Assembly (NCBI GenBank): GCA_028023455.1
Contig: JAQFVV010012477.1
Span: 925,501 to 989,500 of the forward strand
DNA length: 64,000 nt
Direction of reading: 5' to 3'
Origin: Epiperipatus broadwayi
Taxonomy: Eukaryota; Onychophora; Udeonychophora; Euonychophora; Peripatidae
The position numbers were made by a program, and so were the translations under genes. Positions 22,120 to 35,224 of this stretch are shown here, one piece after another. Position 1 is the first letter of the stretch. Each line of letters begins with the position of its first letter. A model generated the notes under the pieces. The model was given only the letters and a program-made list of their open reading frames with translations, did no database searches and was not told where the DNA came from.

Positions 22120-23019
22120 AATGGACCGACGAATAGACAAACAGATAGCCGACCACGTTGTGGCATCAAAATGTAATGGAATATGAATAAATGATGAAAA
22201 TCATAATGGAAAATAAATCGATGAAAGAAGGTCTTAAACATAGGTGTCAAGAAAAAAAATGTAATGGACCAACGGTGTACTATCAACAGTCCTTGAAGAA
22301 TAAGCTATATATATTTAGGTTATATACTCATCCATTCCTCTAAAGATACGACAGATACTGACAGCCAAAAGAATGATTAGCATTTCACAATTTTGAGATA
22401 GATAAAAGAATTCAATCACTGCTCTTAAAGTATACAATGTTCCATGAACTCAGATGATCATCACATTTCAGTCTCTCTAAGCTACTGCAACCCATAATAG
22501 TTTTCTGCAAACACTATTGCATTGCCCTGCTTACATCCAAGTCTTAGGGGCTACTATTTAAAAAATATTGCCTTGCTCATATTTGGGAGTCTTAGAGGCT
22601 AATATTATACATATATCAAAAAAAATATTGCCTTGCTCTCTTTGGAGTCTCCGAGGCAAAATCATGGCAGGACTACTGTTAACTGTTTCATGATAACTAA
22701 TAACATAATTTGGGCTGGAGCAGTGAATAAGATCAATCAGTCATGAGTGGCATGAACACATCACATCCTCAAGACAATGACAAAAATTCCCCATCCATCA
22801 TCAACACTTGCAATAGAACCAACCAAACTCCAACAATCAAATATCCAATCTAACCTTCAGAACCCTAGATTTTCTACAACACAAATTTTCCAAATATGGA
22901 CAAAATTACTACTCTACAATTTAACACCATCAATGTAATTCTAAATTGAAACTAAGCTCCAAAAATGTAACGGACCGTCGACCCATCTTTAACAATTTTC
23001 CCAAATCCATCCCATTACA
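22117..23019 (+). repeat. Possible solo LTR or LTR-like segment
   Basis: TGTAATGGACC occurs at 22117 and 22260, and TGTAACGGACCGTCG at 22966. CCATTACA, the exact reverse complement of the starting TGTAATGG, ends at 23019. TG...CA ends with such short inverted repeats are typical of LTRs. The segment is more GC-rich than its neighbours and contains an internal partial tandem repeat (AAAATATTGCCTTGCTC at about 22562 and 22621). No gag or pol remnant and no clear flanking duplication are seen. Confidence 0.4.
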
Positions 23020-25440
23020 TTTGCTGAAACAAGAATCTGGCCATCCATGAAAAATTGGAAAGATACAATAACACTACAACCAAGATAAATCTTCACTATC
23101 ATTCAACCCCCATTCATTTGGCAATATGCACAGGATCCGCCCAATTTTCATGTCAATCCATTAGATTCCCTAGAATTCAAACTCAGTCATGATCTGAGTA
23201 ATTACTCTGTTCAGGTATAAATTATAAGAATATATCTAGCCAATGTGGGCAATGACTTGATGTTATGGTTTATATAGTACACTTATTGGATACATATTAC
23301 ATATATATTTCCATATCAAGAGATACATGAATTCAATGATGTATTCTCAACAAATTATAGATAATCCTTAATGTAAAATCAATTAAAATCAACAAATTTA
23401 TTTTATCTTAACATAACACATTTCAATACTTAAATATACATTTTAAAACACCATAAATATGATTCCTACACTTCCACTCAATCTCATTAAAATAATAACA
23501 CAAAAAAGGAAAAATACATAAAATAATAATATCAACTATAGGTCATTCTTGGTATACATAGGTCTCTACCTTTCATGCCATCGTACTAAAAAAAAATAAT
23601 TTATGATCTTTAATACCAATCTAAACAAATGACATTGCTTGTTTTTTTTTTTTGTTTTTTGTTTTAAAAATAAGGTATCATCATATCAATATACAAATTA
23701 TTATTTTATACATATAATTGAACTAATGGGTTTGTATGTTACTATTATAAATCATAAGAACTGGAATTGCCATCAATTGATTTTATAAGTAATTGTTAGT
23801 ATGTGTCTTGTTAATAAAGGGTAATATAGGTTTTATTAATAATTAATTTTGTTACTAAATATTGTGTTGTTAATGAGTCAAAAATAAGTCTTACCTTCAT
23901 TTATGTTCACTTCATCATAGTCTAGTCCTTCTCTTTTTTTTTAACAGAACCATTTATATTTTTTTTATTTCAAAAAATACATTTTATATCTTGAAATGCA
24001 TACATCTAAATTTTTTGGTACTTCCAGCTCAAAAAATCCAACGTGGAAGTAAAAATAAATAAATAAATACATAAATGAAGAAAAGAAAAACCTTAAAATT
24101 TTATAGCATCAGTATGTTATATATCAGCATAAAATTATGAACAATTTAGTAAACATCTTGATCAAACATGAGCATCTTCTTTAAATGGAAAAATTCATGG
24201 TAGATTGAGAATTTTCAGTATCTTTTATTTACTTCATTATCCAAAGTAATGTCTTCTATGATCTAGCCAACTCCCACAAGTTGACCAAGTAGTTTGGATA
24301 ATCTTTGATTTGGCCACTTTCATCATTGATCTATACAACTTCACATAATATATGGTTGCCATTTTATATATATATATATATGTGTGATGGTGAGAATTCA
24401 CACCTATGGATCGTGTTCCTCACCCTCTTCAAAACCCATCTGAATTGCCTTGACTGTTCACAACGACTTTTAGCATACCTGTATCATTTTTCCGTTCATA
24501 TATATATACCTAAAATTCTTTCCTTATATCAGCAGTAGAAACGTTTTAGCTATAATAAACAAAACACGATTAAAGTCAATTTTTTCCTTTGGATGTTAAA
24601 CATTATTAAATTTAAAATTTCCAACAGTTCTAATATTATCAAACGCTTGATTAATGTGAATGAATATTTTTAATTACATATTTTTTATAGCAAATAGTTC
24701 AATATAATTATCAATAAAATAAAAAAAATCTTGGTTCCTATTATGCTTTAATCAACAGGTTATAATTTGTTTATTATTTTTTTGAATTTTCATAGTTTAT
24801 ACAAAAGTTCAATCCCAATGGATGTATAGTGATATTCCTTCATTTCAGTTTTTTTTTTTTTACATATATAGATCAAATAAAAAAAAAACTTACAGTTCCA
24901 TGCATCTTTGTTCTTTCTTTAAAATGCTGAAAACATTTTACCAAAATACTATAGTCAAATTATCTGAATTGCTGTCATTAATGAATATAAAATCAAAAAG
25001 AATCTTGCATATAACTTTCTCTCTGTTTTTTTAACTTTCCAGCCATTAGAGAACAAACAAAAAAAATTGTTATTGTTGTTATGGTTACATTGTACTCATC
25101 AGGTTTTTTTTTCTCCCCTTTGCATTACAATACTAAGTTATAAAATCATTTTGTTTTTTTTTGTTTTTTTTAGTTTTATTCTTTATAAAACTTTCTCAAT
25201 TGTTCTGTCAAATTTGTTATTTTAAAATATTAATAAAATTAAATTTAATAACAAAATTTATGATTTTGTTTCAAGCATTTCCAGTTCATTAAACTATAAT
25301 ATAATTTTTATTCATAGCATTATATGTCATCAATTCGAACTGTTCAATAGATGTATTAATTTTATAAATCAACACATCTATGTATATATTTATGTTCAAA
25401 TGCATTTAATGGTAAGGATAGGAATGAGATTTATAGTGAT
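23020..25440. other. AT-rich DNA inside the split LINE, no gene recognised
   Basis: The stretch holds T-rich runs (23640, 24840, 25150), short TA tracts (24366, 25450) and no coding similarity I can name. It must have arrived with, or as part of, the insertions that separate the two LINE halves. Confidence 0.45.
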
Positions 25441-25499
25441 CCTTACAATATATATATATATATATAGAGACAGACCCACAATATTATCATATTCTAAAA

Positions 25500-26445
25500 T
25501 ATATTTATCTGAGGTGAATCCAAAATATTAGATTCTGTGATTATATAAGAAGATTTATATTGATGAGTCTATATAATAAGGTGATTACATATCAGTAAAT
25601 TTTTTACAGAAATTTTATAAAGTGTTTTATGGATTAGAAGTGTAAGTTAAGGAAATAAAAATACATGAGATTTATTTACTTTATATAGACTTTGCAGACA
25701 ATATAATAGTTATTAAATATTATCTCAGAGCTTCAGCAGAGAAATAAAATAAACTTAAGATGGTTGGTCTAAAGGTAATTATTTCAAAAAGTAAAGAAAT
25801 GTTCAATAAACGTTTTAGAAAAAATAATAATATAAATATTGAAAATCATGAAAAGGAAGAAATTTTCATTTATAAGTACCATAAAGTTGTTAAGCATTGT
25901 TAGTCAAGAGGTTATTGCAGGTGCCTTGCAAGCAAGTAGTTGTTTGCAGATGATTGTGGGTTTGTGTCCCGGCCGATGCTATGACATATGAAAAAAAAAG
26001 TACCATAAAGTCAGATGGTTGATGAAGATGGAAATTTAATGCATGAAATTTATCATAAAATTATACTTAAGTGTTTTGATAGAAATAATTTAATATTAAT
26101 AAAAATATACTTCTATGTTTGAAATGGAAATTTTTCAATAGATGTGTTTTAGGAGTTCTTCATTAGGGATTTGAAACTTGTACACTTAGCAGAACAACCA
26201 CACAGAGAATTTATAAAACTAAAAGAATCTTGAAGAGATATATATCAAATGGTGTTTAAATGTGAAATGATTAAGAAAAAGAAGGAACAAAAACAATATT
26301 ATTGACAATTTTAAAATTCCAAAATGAAATTGGCTGAAATATGATGCTGGAAAAATAAAGATAGATGGACAGTTGTGATCTTATACTAGACTTTAAACGA
26401 TTCCATGTTACACAGATGAATGAAATAAGAATGTTTGTTTGCTTG
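25500..26445 (+). pseudogene. RTE-type LINE, 3' part: reverse transcriptase motifs B and C and C-terminus
   Basis: This continues the protein left at 21.7 kb. Around 25555-25620 a readable GDYISVNFFTEIL corresponds to the GDxISPxLF motif B. IDFADNIIVIK near 25685-25715 is motif C, with FADD altered to FADN. VGLKVIISKSKEMFNKRF (25763-25815) matches the segment after motif C in RTE proteins. Beyond a short SINE insertion, RCVLGVL, GFETCTLSRTTTQRI and NEIGWNMMLEK mark the typical C-terminal CETWTL and WAGHV regions. Stops are frequent and the copy is dead. On the order of 200 bp would be expected between motifs A and B; about 3.8 kb is present. Confidence 0.78.
25889..25993 (+). mobile_element. 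Short tRNA-derived SINE inserted in the RTE LINE, with target-site duplication
   Basis: A unit of about 100 bp with a pseudo B box (GGGTTTGTGTCCC) and a terminal A run is flanked by AAGTACCATAAAGT on the left (25875-25888) and by the same 14-mer after the A run on the right. The LINE frame can be followed on both sides. A related copy lies at 33.99-34.07 kb. Confidence 0.72.
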
Positions 26446-26479
26446 AAGTTGGCAATTGAAATTATTGATTAAAGAATCA

Positions 26480-27528
26480 TGATGATAATAATGACATTAA
26501 TATTTTATAACTTAATAAAGAATATATTATGGAATATAATCAAATAAAAATGTTATCTTTGTTTTGTTTTGTTTTTTAATAAAACTACTTCATTTTGTTC
26601 TAATTTGTTTTTGTTTTTTGTTTTTAAATTTCAGTCACAATGACATAGTTCAATAGAAAAATAAAATAGACTGCTTTTAAGACAATTTGTAAAGCTAATC
26701 TGGAATGGTTTAAACCATATGCAAGAGGATAGTCAAAAACTTAATCTTTTGATACAAAATTTTAAAATTATATACCAAACTTCGGTAGAAGTAGTTATAG
26801 CATGTAAAAGCGATTTACCTGCTGACGAAGAAGCTGCAAAAACCAAAACAATTAAATGGGCCTAGATTACAACAATTTGGAACAATAAAGCAATTTCTGC
26901 ATTTTGATAAAAACTCAAGTCTCTGCTGGAATAATCTAATAGATATTCCTAACCGAAGAATGAATTTCTCTTTAGTGATATTCATATCTGATAAACATTG
27001 TTAAAATAAAGTCAGTCAAAAGTTCTATTTTTAAATCATGTATATATTTAATTCTTCACAATTATATTTCTTTTAATATAAATTGAATCTCAGTTTATAT
27101 TGCAATTAATTATTTTGATATTTTTTTCTTAAAATTGATATTTTCAAAATTAATATGCAATACATGTAAACAGAAAGTAACATATCTTTTAAAATATATG
27201 TAGTCACAAAGTAGTTTTTCTTTTAAGTTTTATATCATTTTATTTTAACTTTATAATTTATACAATTCAACAAAAACATTTTGAGTTACAAAAAGATGGA
27301 ACATGAATTAATATTTTAAATAAACTCGTTTTCCAACAATTTGAACAAATTATATCTAATGTTAAGGAAAATAAGGAATATTTATTTTTGCATCGAAAAA
27401 TACAATTTTGATTTTAGGTAGAACAATATAGAAGAATGTCATCACTAGATCATATTTTGAATTAGTTGTTGACAACAAAATGTATGTGTAACATTATATT
27501 TTAAAATTCCCATCAATTATATTATTTT
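26480..27528. other. AT-rich DNA; one open stretch of unknown meaning
   Basis: A pyrimidine-rich tract ends in TTTCAG at about 26634, which looks like a splice acceptor. Around 26830-27000 a frame stays open for about 55 codons (LQKPKQLNGPRLQQFGTIKQ...) without a start codon. I see no similarity and no matching donor, so I do not call an exon. Confidence 0.25.
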
Positions 27529-27618
27529 AGCCACACTCACCCTTTTAATAAAGAAAAGATTGAATTTTGCAACCCGTTCAAAATTCAAACTTTTCTTTAT
27601 TAAAAATTGGATGTGGCT
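27529..27618. repeat. Small foldback (hairpin) element
   Basis: AGCCACA.. at 27529 and ..ATGTGGCT at 27618 begin arms of about 40 bp, with AATAAAGAAAAG opposite CTTTTCTTTATT. The loop is about 10 bp. Confidence 0.7.
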
Positions 27619-30134
27619 TGGATAATATATCTGTGTGACATTTAAAATATTTTATAGAGACTATAGTTAGTGTTATGTACTGTTTCTCTTTAGCATAACT
27701 TTATGTACATTAACGTATTCATCATAAAAAATAGTGATGGATAAGTATACTTTTACTGTTGTGTATGCTATTCATAGAGTTAGACTATTATGAAATAAAG
27801 TATATAAAAAGTTAATTAACATCCAAAACTTTGAATTATTTTCAGTTGTCCATTTCTAATTTTCTCAAACAATTAATTGTTAGATTATAAATGTGTACCA
27901 AAATTTTTCAATCCTTAATAGTTACAATTAATATGTAATAACATAAGAATTTTTTACTTGCCTTAGTTTCATAGAATTTTTATAACTGAACATATGTTCA
28001 ACTCAATATCTCTTAAAATATATTTGTATTTTGCAAAAATCAAATTTGTTAGAATTTTTCTTGCACAGTGTTAGATTAATGTTCTTTTTAAGGGTTTAGC
28101 TGGATATCATACCAAGTATAAAATAAATATAAGTAATTTTATTTCTCCGTTATTTATTTCCTTTTAATAACAGAAAATGATTTTAGTAAGAAAGCAATCA
28201 TTACTTGTGATGATTTTTTTTTCTTTTTACTTTTTTATATAAATATTATAATAATTCTAAAAAATAATTCTTACAATAATAAAACACATTTATAATAAAA
28301 ATGGTTCGTTCTTTTACTAAAAAAAAAAAGAAATCAATCCATCCCATTGACAAACAATATAAATGAAATTAATTTTATTTCTCAATTATTTGTGATCAAT
28401 GGTTGTTTTTCTTTTACCTTTTTATATAAATATTATAATAAATTTTATTTTTAAAGTTATTCTAAACAAAAGTAGTTTTATTATTTCATTTCTTGTGATT
28501 TTTTGATGATACATTTTAATTTTTTTATACAAATATTTTTTATGCAAATAATGCTTTATTATTTAAAAAAAAAAAACAAATTTGAAAACATAAATAATGT
28601 ATTTCTTTGTAGCTCTTGTGGATGAATTTTCTCTTTATTATGTATAAAGCTAATTATGCAAGGGCAACAATCATGCACAAATTCCTACTTGTAACCAAGT
28701 TAAATTATATTGACGATTACATTTAGGAATACATATTGACAAGTATGTTGTTTAAAGCTATGATACATTCTAAATATTATGATCAAACAATTATATCCCC
28801 CATTCAATATAATTTACAATTTGTTCTTAATTAGCTTGATGTTTTCTATTATTAGTGGCATTTATCATCAATCTCTTTTAATATACAGGAGACATAAAAT
28901 CTTTATTAAAATGCATGGAAGCATTTTTTTTTTTACCAATTTTAATCTTTAACTATTATGATTTATGAAAGATCTTGTTATCACATGGAATTACATACTG
29001 AGGAGAAATTGATGAGACAGAATCCAATAAAATATCTAATTTTAAAGTTATTTATAATTTTATTTAAAGTTATTTATAATTTTATTAATAAACTGACACT
29101 TCTATATTTTATAAAATAAATTCACAATAATGTAAATTTACAAAATTATTAAAAAAATAAATCTATTATTGTTAATCATTGGGTATGTAATTATCATATA
29201 TCTTCTTAACATATTTGAAATAAATTGGTTTATTATTTCTGACATGCATAATTATTTTATTTAATGTTCTAGAATATCACTAATATGTTTTCCATCTATA
29301 AAAAATATTGAATCATTGTGCATATTTTTCTTCTTTTTTAATTATGCCACATAATGCCATTAATTGAACATTCAGATCAGTAGATTTTTTTTCATTTCAT
29401 CATTCCTTTGTCAGTAAACTGTAGATAAACTTTTGTCCACTTCTTTTTAAAGCTCTAACTTTGCCACTATTATAATGTGGTACCTCTTGCAAATTACCTT
29501 CTTTGTCACTATTTATTTTATCATCGTCATCTAGAAATGATTTCCACCATTTTTCAAATCTAGAGTTCTGTAGCAATCACTAAGATTCACCATAAAAAGG
29601 ACTACTATTCCAAACATTTTTTAAAAAAAAATAACATTTACATTATAAATTGTATTATATGTTTATATTGATTATATAAATGCTGCCTGTTAGTATAAAC
29701 ATTTTGCAAACTAAACTATTCAGAATATCTCTTATACAATGTGGCACAACTCTCCATACAGTAATGTCACTCAGTGCAAGCCAGAGTAATCAATGGGTGC
29801 CAAAAGGCCTGTGCATAAAATCCCTATCTAGTGCCTATTCATCCTGCTTTGCCTGTTTTAATAACAGTTATGAGAAAGTACAAGAAATGGTGATTGTGTG
29901 ATGTTTGGTGGCTTAATATTACTTATAAACAATTCTGGTAAATAATAATCTTTATAAGAAAGACAATGCACACAAATTGACAACACATCTGTTTTAAAGA
30001 AATCATTTATTTACTGAAAATGTTGATTTGCAATTTGATTATGCAGTAGAAGAAAAAGAAATATTGTATATTAAAATTCAAATATTATTTAATATATCCC
30101 TGATATATATTTTGTATGTTTGAAAGGGTTAAAG
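27619..30134. other. AT-rich DNA, nothing recognised
   Basis: A 32-bp block (TTTTTATATAAATATTATAATAA region) occurs at about 28223 and 28410, and a short tandem duplication at 29049-29085. I see no gene. Confidence 0.5.

Positions 30135-30223
<89 letters not shown>
30135..30223. repeat. Compound (CAT)n/(TAT)n microsatellite
   Basis: About 12 CAT units run directly into about 17 TAT units. Confidence 0.97.
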
Positions 30224-30685
30224 GTGAATGGTGTTTAAAGAATAACATGCATATAGAGAAATGTTGTGCTGTTATATATATAAGGAAAGTTCAATACTAT
30301 GTAGACTCATATAAATAATGAAACTATTGAATATAAAAAGTATTATAAAGATCTTGTAATATGGTTTAGTCAAAATGGATCTTTTACAACTCATATGGAT
30401 AATATTTTATATAAAGCCAATAAAATAGTGGGTCTTATTCTTTATAATGGACATTACTTTAATATTTTTGTTAAAATACATTTGTTTAAAACACTTGTAT
30501 ACATATTACAAGTATAACATGATTAGTTAACACACATCAGAGTTATATTAATATTATATTTTATAGAAGTGTTGAGCAAATAAATTCACATTAAACTATA
30601 TTTAAACAAATAGCACAAAGAATTGAGTCAACCTCCGATAATGCACAATTTCTTGAATTTTATAAATCTCTACCCTTTCGCAGCC

Positions 30686-30845
30686 AATAAGAATTTTAAA
30701 AATTTAAGTGAATCACTTAAATTTAGAGCGTATCTATATATACACCAACTCTTATTGACCATGTTTATATCAGGGTTTGAGTCAATAAGAGTTGGTCTAT
30801 ATATAGATACACTCTAAACTTAAGTGAAAGTTTTTAAAACTCTTA
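30686..30845. repeat. Foldback element, arms about 65-72 bp
   Basis: The left arm (30686-30758) and right arm (30782-30845) are near-complementary, including TATCTATATATA...CCAACTCTTATTGA. They differ by one 7-bp indel and a few substitutions, with a loop of about 23 bp. Confidence 0.8.
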
Positions 30846-33800
30846 CTAGCGGGTGAGTGCATACACGGAGATTTATTATATTTAAAAAATAATGCATTAT
30901 CGGAAATTGGCTCCCTCTTTCATAATTAAAAACTTTCAGTGTGTTATAATAAGATATATATACAAATTGAGTTGATATGAATTGAGATCATTTTTATTCT
31001 TTCTTTTTTGTTTTTTATTGTCTGAGTATTGATTATTAACTTATGTAAATATAATTTATAACACTTTTATCTTCTAGTATAAAATTGAAAAAAGAAAAAA
31101 GTTTATAATTACAATTGATGTGAGGTATTTTTAATTGCTGAAATTATTTTTTTCAAAAAGAAATACTATGGTTGTAATTATATTGTTATAATGATCATTT
31201 CCATATTATCATTAAGTTCATTTTATTTACATTATTAATATAAAATTGTTGTTTTCTTATTATAATGAAAATTAGTTTTCCCTTTAAACAGTAAACAAGG
31301 AATGTTCATAAAATACATATAACTTAAAAATTAATTAAAAAATAAATTCACTTTTGCTTAAAGTAAAAGATAGTAAGTGTATGAGTAGTAGGTTAAGCAA
31401 TGATTTTTATATAAATATTTATTGACATTTTTGAAAAGTGAGTTGATATTTTTATTATCATCCATATTTGAATACAGGTTAAATCATTTTAAAATACATC
31501 TAAACTTACTGGATAAGAAATTTATCCTATTTTTAATGACTTGTAATTTAATATTAAGGTAATTTTATAAATTGAAATAATAACTTTATATATCCTGATA
31601 CATATTTATGTAATATATATATAAAGTAGCCACTTTCTAGTACTCATAATCCATTAATAATTAATAAAGAATAGGCAGTTGCTTAAATCATTTTGAAATT
31701 ATATCTTTATAAGACAGGACAAAGAATTTATTTGATTTTTAATAATCTACAATATTACTCAAGATCATTTAGTCTTACCCTATTTTGAAGCCATCAGCTG
31801 AAGACATTATTAATAATTTGATACTAGATGATGTAATACTACAATAATTCTATCATAATATTGGTTTTTGACTTTTGCCTTTTATCAGTGATGTTGAAAT
31901 GTTGCACTTATCCATCTAGGAGACATCTTTTACTCCTTTATAATATTTAAATTAATAGCTTGAAATTGAAAAAAAAAAGAGCTATTATTTTAAATTCAAG
32001 TTAATCCCCATACATTGTTATAATTCAGTTTAGAATAGTGCTATTATAGCACTATACAATCTGGTGTTCATCGGGCATTCAAACATATAGTATAAGGCTC
32101 TAAAGAGAGAACGGATCGAGTTGCTCTTCGATACATATTTTGTACAAATGATTTTTCGCAATTTTTAATAAGAATATACAGACATAGATATAAAAAAAAA
32201 TTTAATCTGACAATGCAGTATTTAGCAAGCTAATGAGATAGGGATGACGATAAACACATGATTATACAAAGGAGCATTGAATGGCTATTTTGATCTATTA
32301 CTCACCTATACATATCAACATACATATATAAAGACTTAATTTTAGAAAGTCAAAACAAAATAATTTTTAATTTTAAATAAAATTTATTACATTAGTGGAA
32401 ATAAAATTTGTCATTTACTACATCGCGTAACTTGAAGAGGAATGATAACAAAATAGATAGATCGAGTGAGAAGCATTACACCCCTAGAGAATATTTTGAG
32501 GAAAATAATCGTCAGCCAGGATCACGATATATCTTTCAACGGTAACTTTAATTAAAGTAAAGATGCCTTAAGAGTAAGTAGATCAGATAATTCCACATTC
32601 TGTCAGTACGTAAACCTTTGATTCTATTAGAAATTCAACTGGAAACTAGTTTAACACTCACAAATTACTCTGGAATTTGTTTCTCGTTCGCTTAAATTTA
32701 CGTTCAATTAAAATAAGTCATTAGATTTAATAAAGGTTTGCTAAAAATATATTTGTAAATAACTTTATATCAGAGATTTATAATATATATTAAAATGTTT
32801 ATCTTTTTTTTTAATCTTCGTTTTATAATGTATAATAATAGAAACATTATCAATATAATTTTAACTTGAAAAATATTTGTCACTCTATTTCTAATTATGT
32901 TTATTTTTTAATTATATAAACTATTTTATTTTTTCACATTTACTTAACATAAATTCATAAAATTACAACAGGTTTTATACCTTTACTACAAACATACGAT
33001 TATTAAAGAAGATGGAATTGCAAAAGAAATATATATATATATGCATATGTGCGTGTATAGGATTTGCGTATTCTCATCCATATATGTGATTAATATATCC
33101 ATATTTTTTAGTTTTGAAAATCTACATTTGCAATATATTTAAATAGTAAACAAATTATTAATGTATTCACTCAATAAAATTTAACTTCTGCACAAATCAT
33201 CGTATATGCATAAGTTTATCAAACACTATCTCTAACACAATATATATTTCATTATATAATCAACAGTACTCTTTTTTAAAAAAATATTCCCAATGACTTA
33301 TTACAATCTAAAAGTGCAAATAGTGGAATAAAAGTATACACAATATTAAAACTACATTAGTTATGTATAACAAAACATAGGAACTAATTTTACAATAATA
33401 TTCAATGTTAATTTATAAAAATAAAAACACATAATTTATAATTTATAATTAAAATCACAAATTAATAACATTCAAACTTCAATTCTCAACTTTTTATAAT
33501 TTGCTGTATATTTAACCAATTACATTGCTTATTCAAAAAAATGTGTTATAAATTATGCCTCTTTGATGCTTCACAAATTATTATTCGCATGCATTATAGA
33601 GAAAGTTTCGGAATAAATTGAAAAATTAAGATTTACATTATTATTATTTTAGTTTTAAATTGAGAATAAATTTTATTAGTCTATATTTAGAACTAATTGA
33701 AATAAATTATTTATTAGGAAAGATTTTTTTTTCAATATTTATTTATTGGCTGCTATTATGCCAATAACGGTTGGATTTTTTGGATTCATAAAGAATTATA

Positions 33801-33990
33801 TGTTAGGTTTACATTAGAATTTGGAGGTCACACTTTTCATCAATAACTGTGTACATTAAATAATTTTGCAAAAAGAATTAGGATTTGTTAAACATGATTA
33901 GTTAATGATCTTGATTGAAAATTCTAAAATATAGACAACTCATGACTTTGCACCTACAAAACGTGGGTATATGAGAGATCAGTGTGGCTG
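30846..33990. other. AT-rich DNA with a CpG-retaining block, no gene recognised
   Basis: CpG dinucleotides are clearly more frequent between about 32090 and 32720 than in surrounding DNA (for example CGGATCGAG, CGCGTAA, TCGTTCGC). I see no open frame or repeat signature that explains this. The rest is plain AT-rich sequence. Confidence 0.4.
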
Positions 33991-34070
33991 CTTTGCAAGT
34001 AGTTGCTTGCAGACAGTTGTTACAGGTTCGCTTCCTGGCGGCTGATGCTTTGACATATAAAAAAATTATT
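33991..34070 (+). repeat. Short tRNA-derived SINE
   Basis: This is related to the copy at 25.9 kb: TTTGCAAGTAGTTGCTTGCAG, a B box reading ACAGGTTCGCTTCC, GGCTGATGCTTTGACATAT and a terminal A run. Confidence 0.7.
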
Positions 34071-34440
34071 ATTGTGATGAAGAAGTTGAGAATTTTTGTA
34101 TGGATGTATGTGGAGTGTGTTGTTAGTGTGCAATGTAATTGTAATGTTGCAAAGTGATGAGGTAAATACCACAATTCTATGTTATTGATTAAACTATGAT
34201 TAATTTTTCTTAATGCAATATCAATCCATAATTTTTTTACCACTAAGTGAAAACACACTGATCACTTAAAAGGGTGCACTTAATGACTGAAAAAAATATT
34301 GACTCAGCAAAAAATAAATAAACATTGGTTAAGTCACCTTTGTAACAAGATATTGCAACAATTAAAATTGTTTTTAAAAAGTGTACATTAGAAATTTAGA
34401 AAGTATTTATTTACTTATTCATAATAAATATATTAGGCCA
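34071..34440. other. No recognised feature
   Basis: A 118-codon minus-strand open frame crosses this stretch and the SINE (34258-33902). Because it runs through the SINE and has no recognisable domain, I treat it as chance. Confidence 0.4.
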
Positions 34441-34469
34441 AATATTACAGTAAAATTACTTGTATTTAT

Positions 34470-34750
34470 ATACTGGATTATGTCCATCTTCTAATATAAG
34501 TATTGAATGTCTTTGGAAAAAATAATTATTTAAATATTCTAAATACATTCAACTGTTAGAAATAGCAGAAAGGTTATTATATGCACAACATTTTGAAAGA
34601 TATTACTCCCCCCCTCTTCTTCAGGTGTTGCTGACCTGACTAGTGACTGTGCTAGCATAGGAATCAAACATAGACCTTAGATTTTTGAATACTGTATTTT
34701 AAGGCAATGTACTAACTAACTGGGCCATCCTGCTAAAGGCCACTGTCAGT
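34470..34750 (-). repeat. tRNA-derived SINE-like unit joined to a PLE 3' region
   Basis: On the minus strand the A box is TGGCCCAGTTAG and the B box GTTTGATTCC, followed by the same tail as at 7.2 kb (GATGGACATAATCC at the end). It directly follows the PLE endonuclease remnant at 34751-35125. Confidence 0.75.
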
Positions 34751-35125
34751 AGAAATTTTTTATGCTTATCTAAGAGGTTTCTCCTGATTTCTCTACTTTT
34801 TCCTAAGAGCAAGGTTGATTAGTGGTTTTTATACATTATGTATAGTCACACATTGTTGACTTTTGGCATTGTTTGCTATTATTATGTGAACAGCTTCTTT
34901 ACATTTTTTCTCTATCTCTTATTCTCTATCCAATACTTTTGTATTTTCACAATTGAATATATGTTCATTGGTACATACATGGTGTGCTACCTTAGACACA
35001 TTTTCTCTTTTGTAATCATCAGTTTATGCTCATGCAATCACTTTTCAATGGAATGATTAGTCTCCTCAATATACGTTCTTCCACATTCACATGACATTTT
35101 ATAAATGCAGTGTTTGTAAATATTT
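34751..35125 (-). pseudogene. Penelope-like element, GIY-YIG endonuclease fragment
   Basis: The minus strand reads CIYKMSCECGRTYIEET (about 35112-35065), then LHEHKLMITKEKMCLR. The glycine of the YIG motif is replaced by E, and a stop precedes LHEHK, so it is inactive. The stretch between the endonuclease and the tRNA-like unit is alignable with 7511-7700. Only the 3' part of the element is present. Confidence 0.75.
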
Positions 35126-35224
35126 TTCTTTAATTATTAATACTAATGAGATGTTAATTCAATTAAATTAACCATAGATTTAAAAATGAAGAACTATATT
35201 CTTATTAAAATAAATTATGTCTAT

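Noticed and set aside
22117-23019. Complete LTR retrotransposon
   Set aside because: Only LTR-like ends are seen; no gag, pol, primer-binding site or second LTR is identifiable.
26821-26845. CTGACGA as a hammerhead core
   Set aside because: No GAAA or pairing stems follow at the right distance.
26630-27000. Host exon with a splice acceptor (TTTCAG) and a 55-codon open stretch
   Set aside because: No donor, no start, no recognisable protein; T-rich tracts ending in CAG are common here.
30135-30223. CRISPR-like or regulatory tandem array
   Set aside because: It is a simple trinucleotide microsatellite; no spaced repeats occur anywhere in the window.
33902-34258. 118-codon minus-strand open frame as a gene
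   Set aside because: It runs through a SINE and has no domain or neighbour supporting it.
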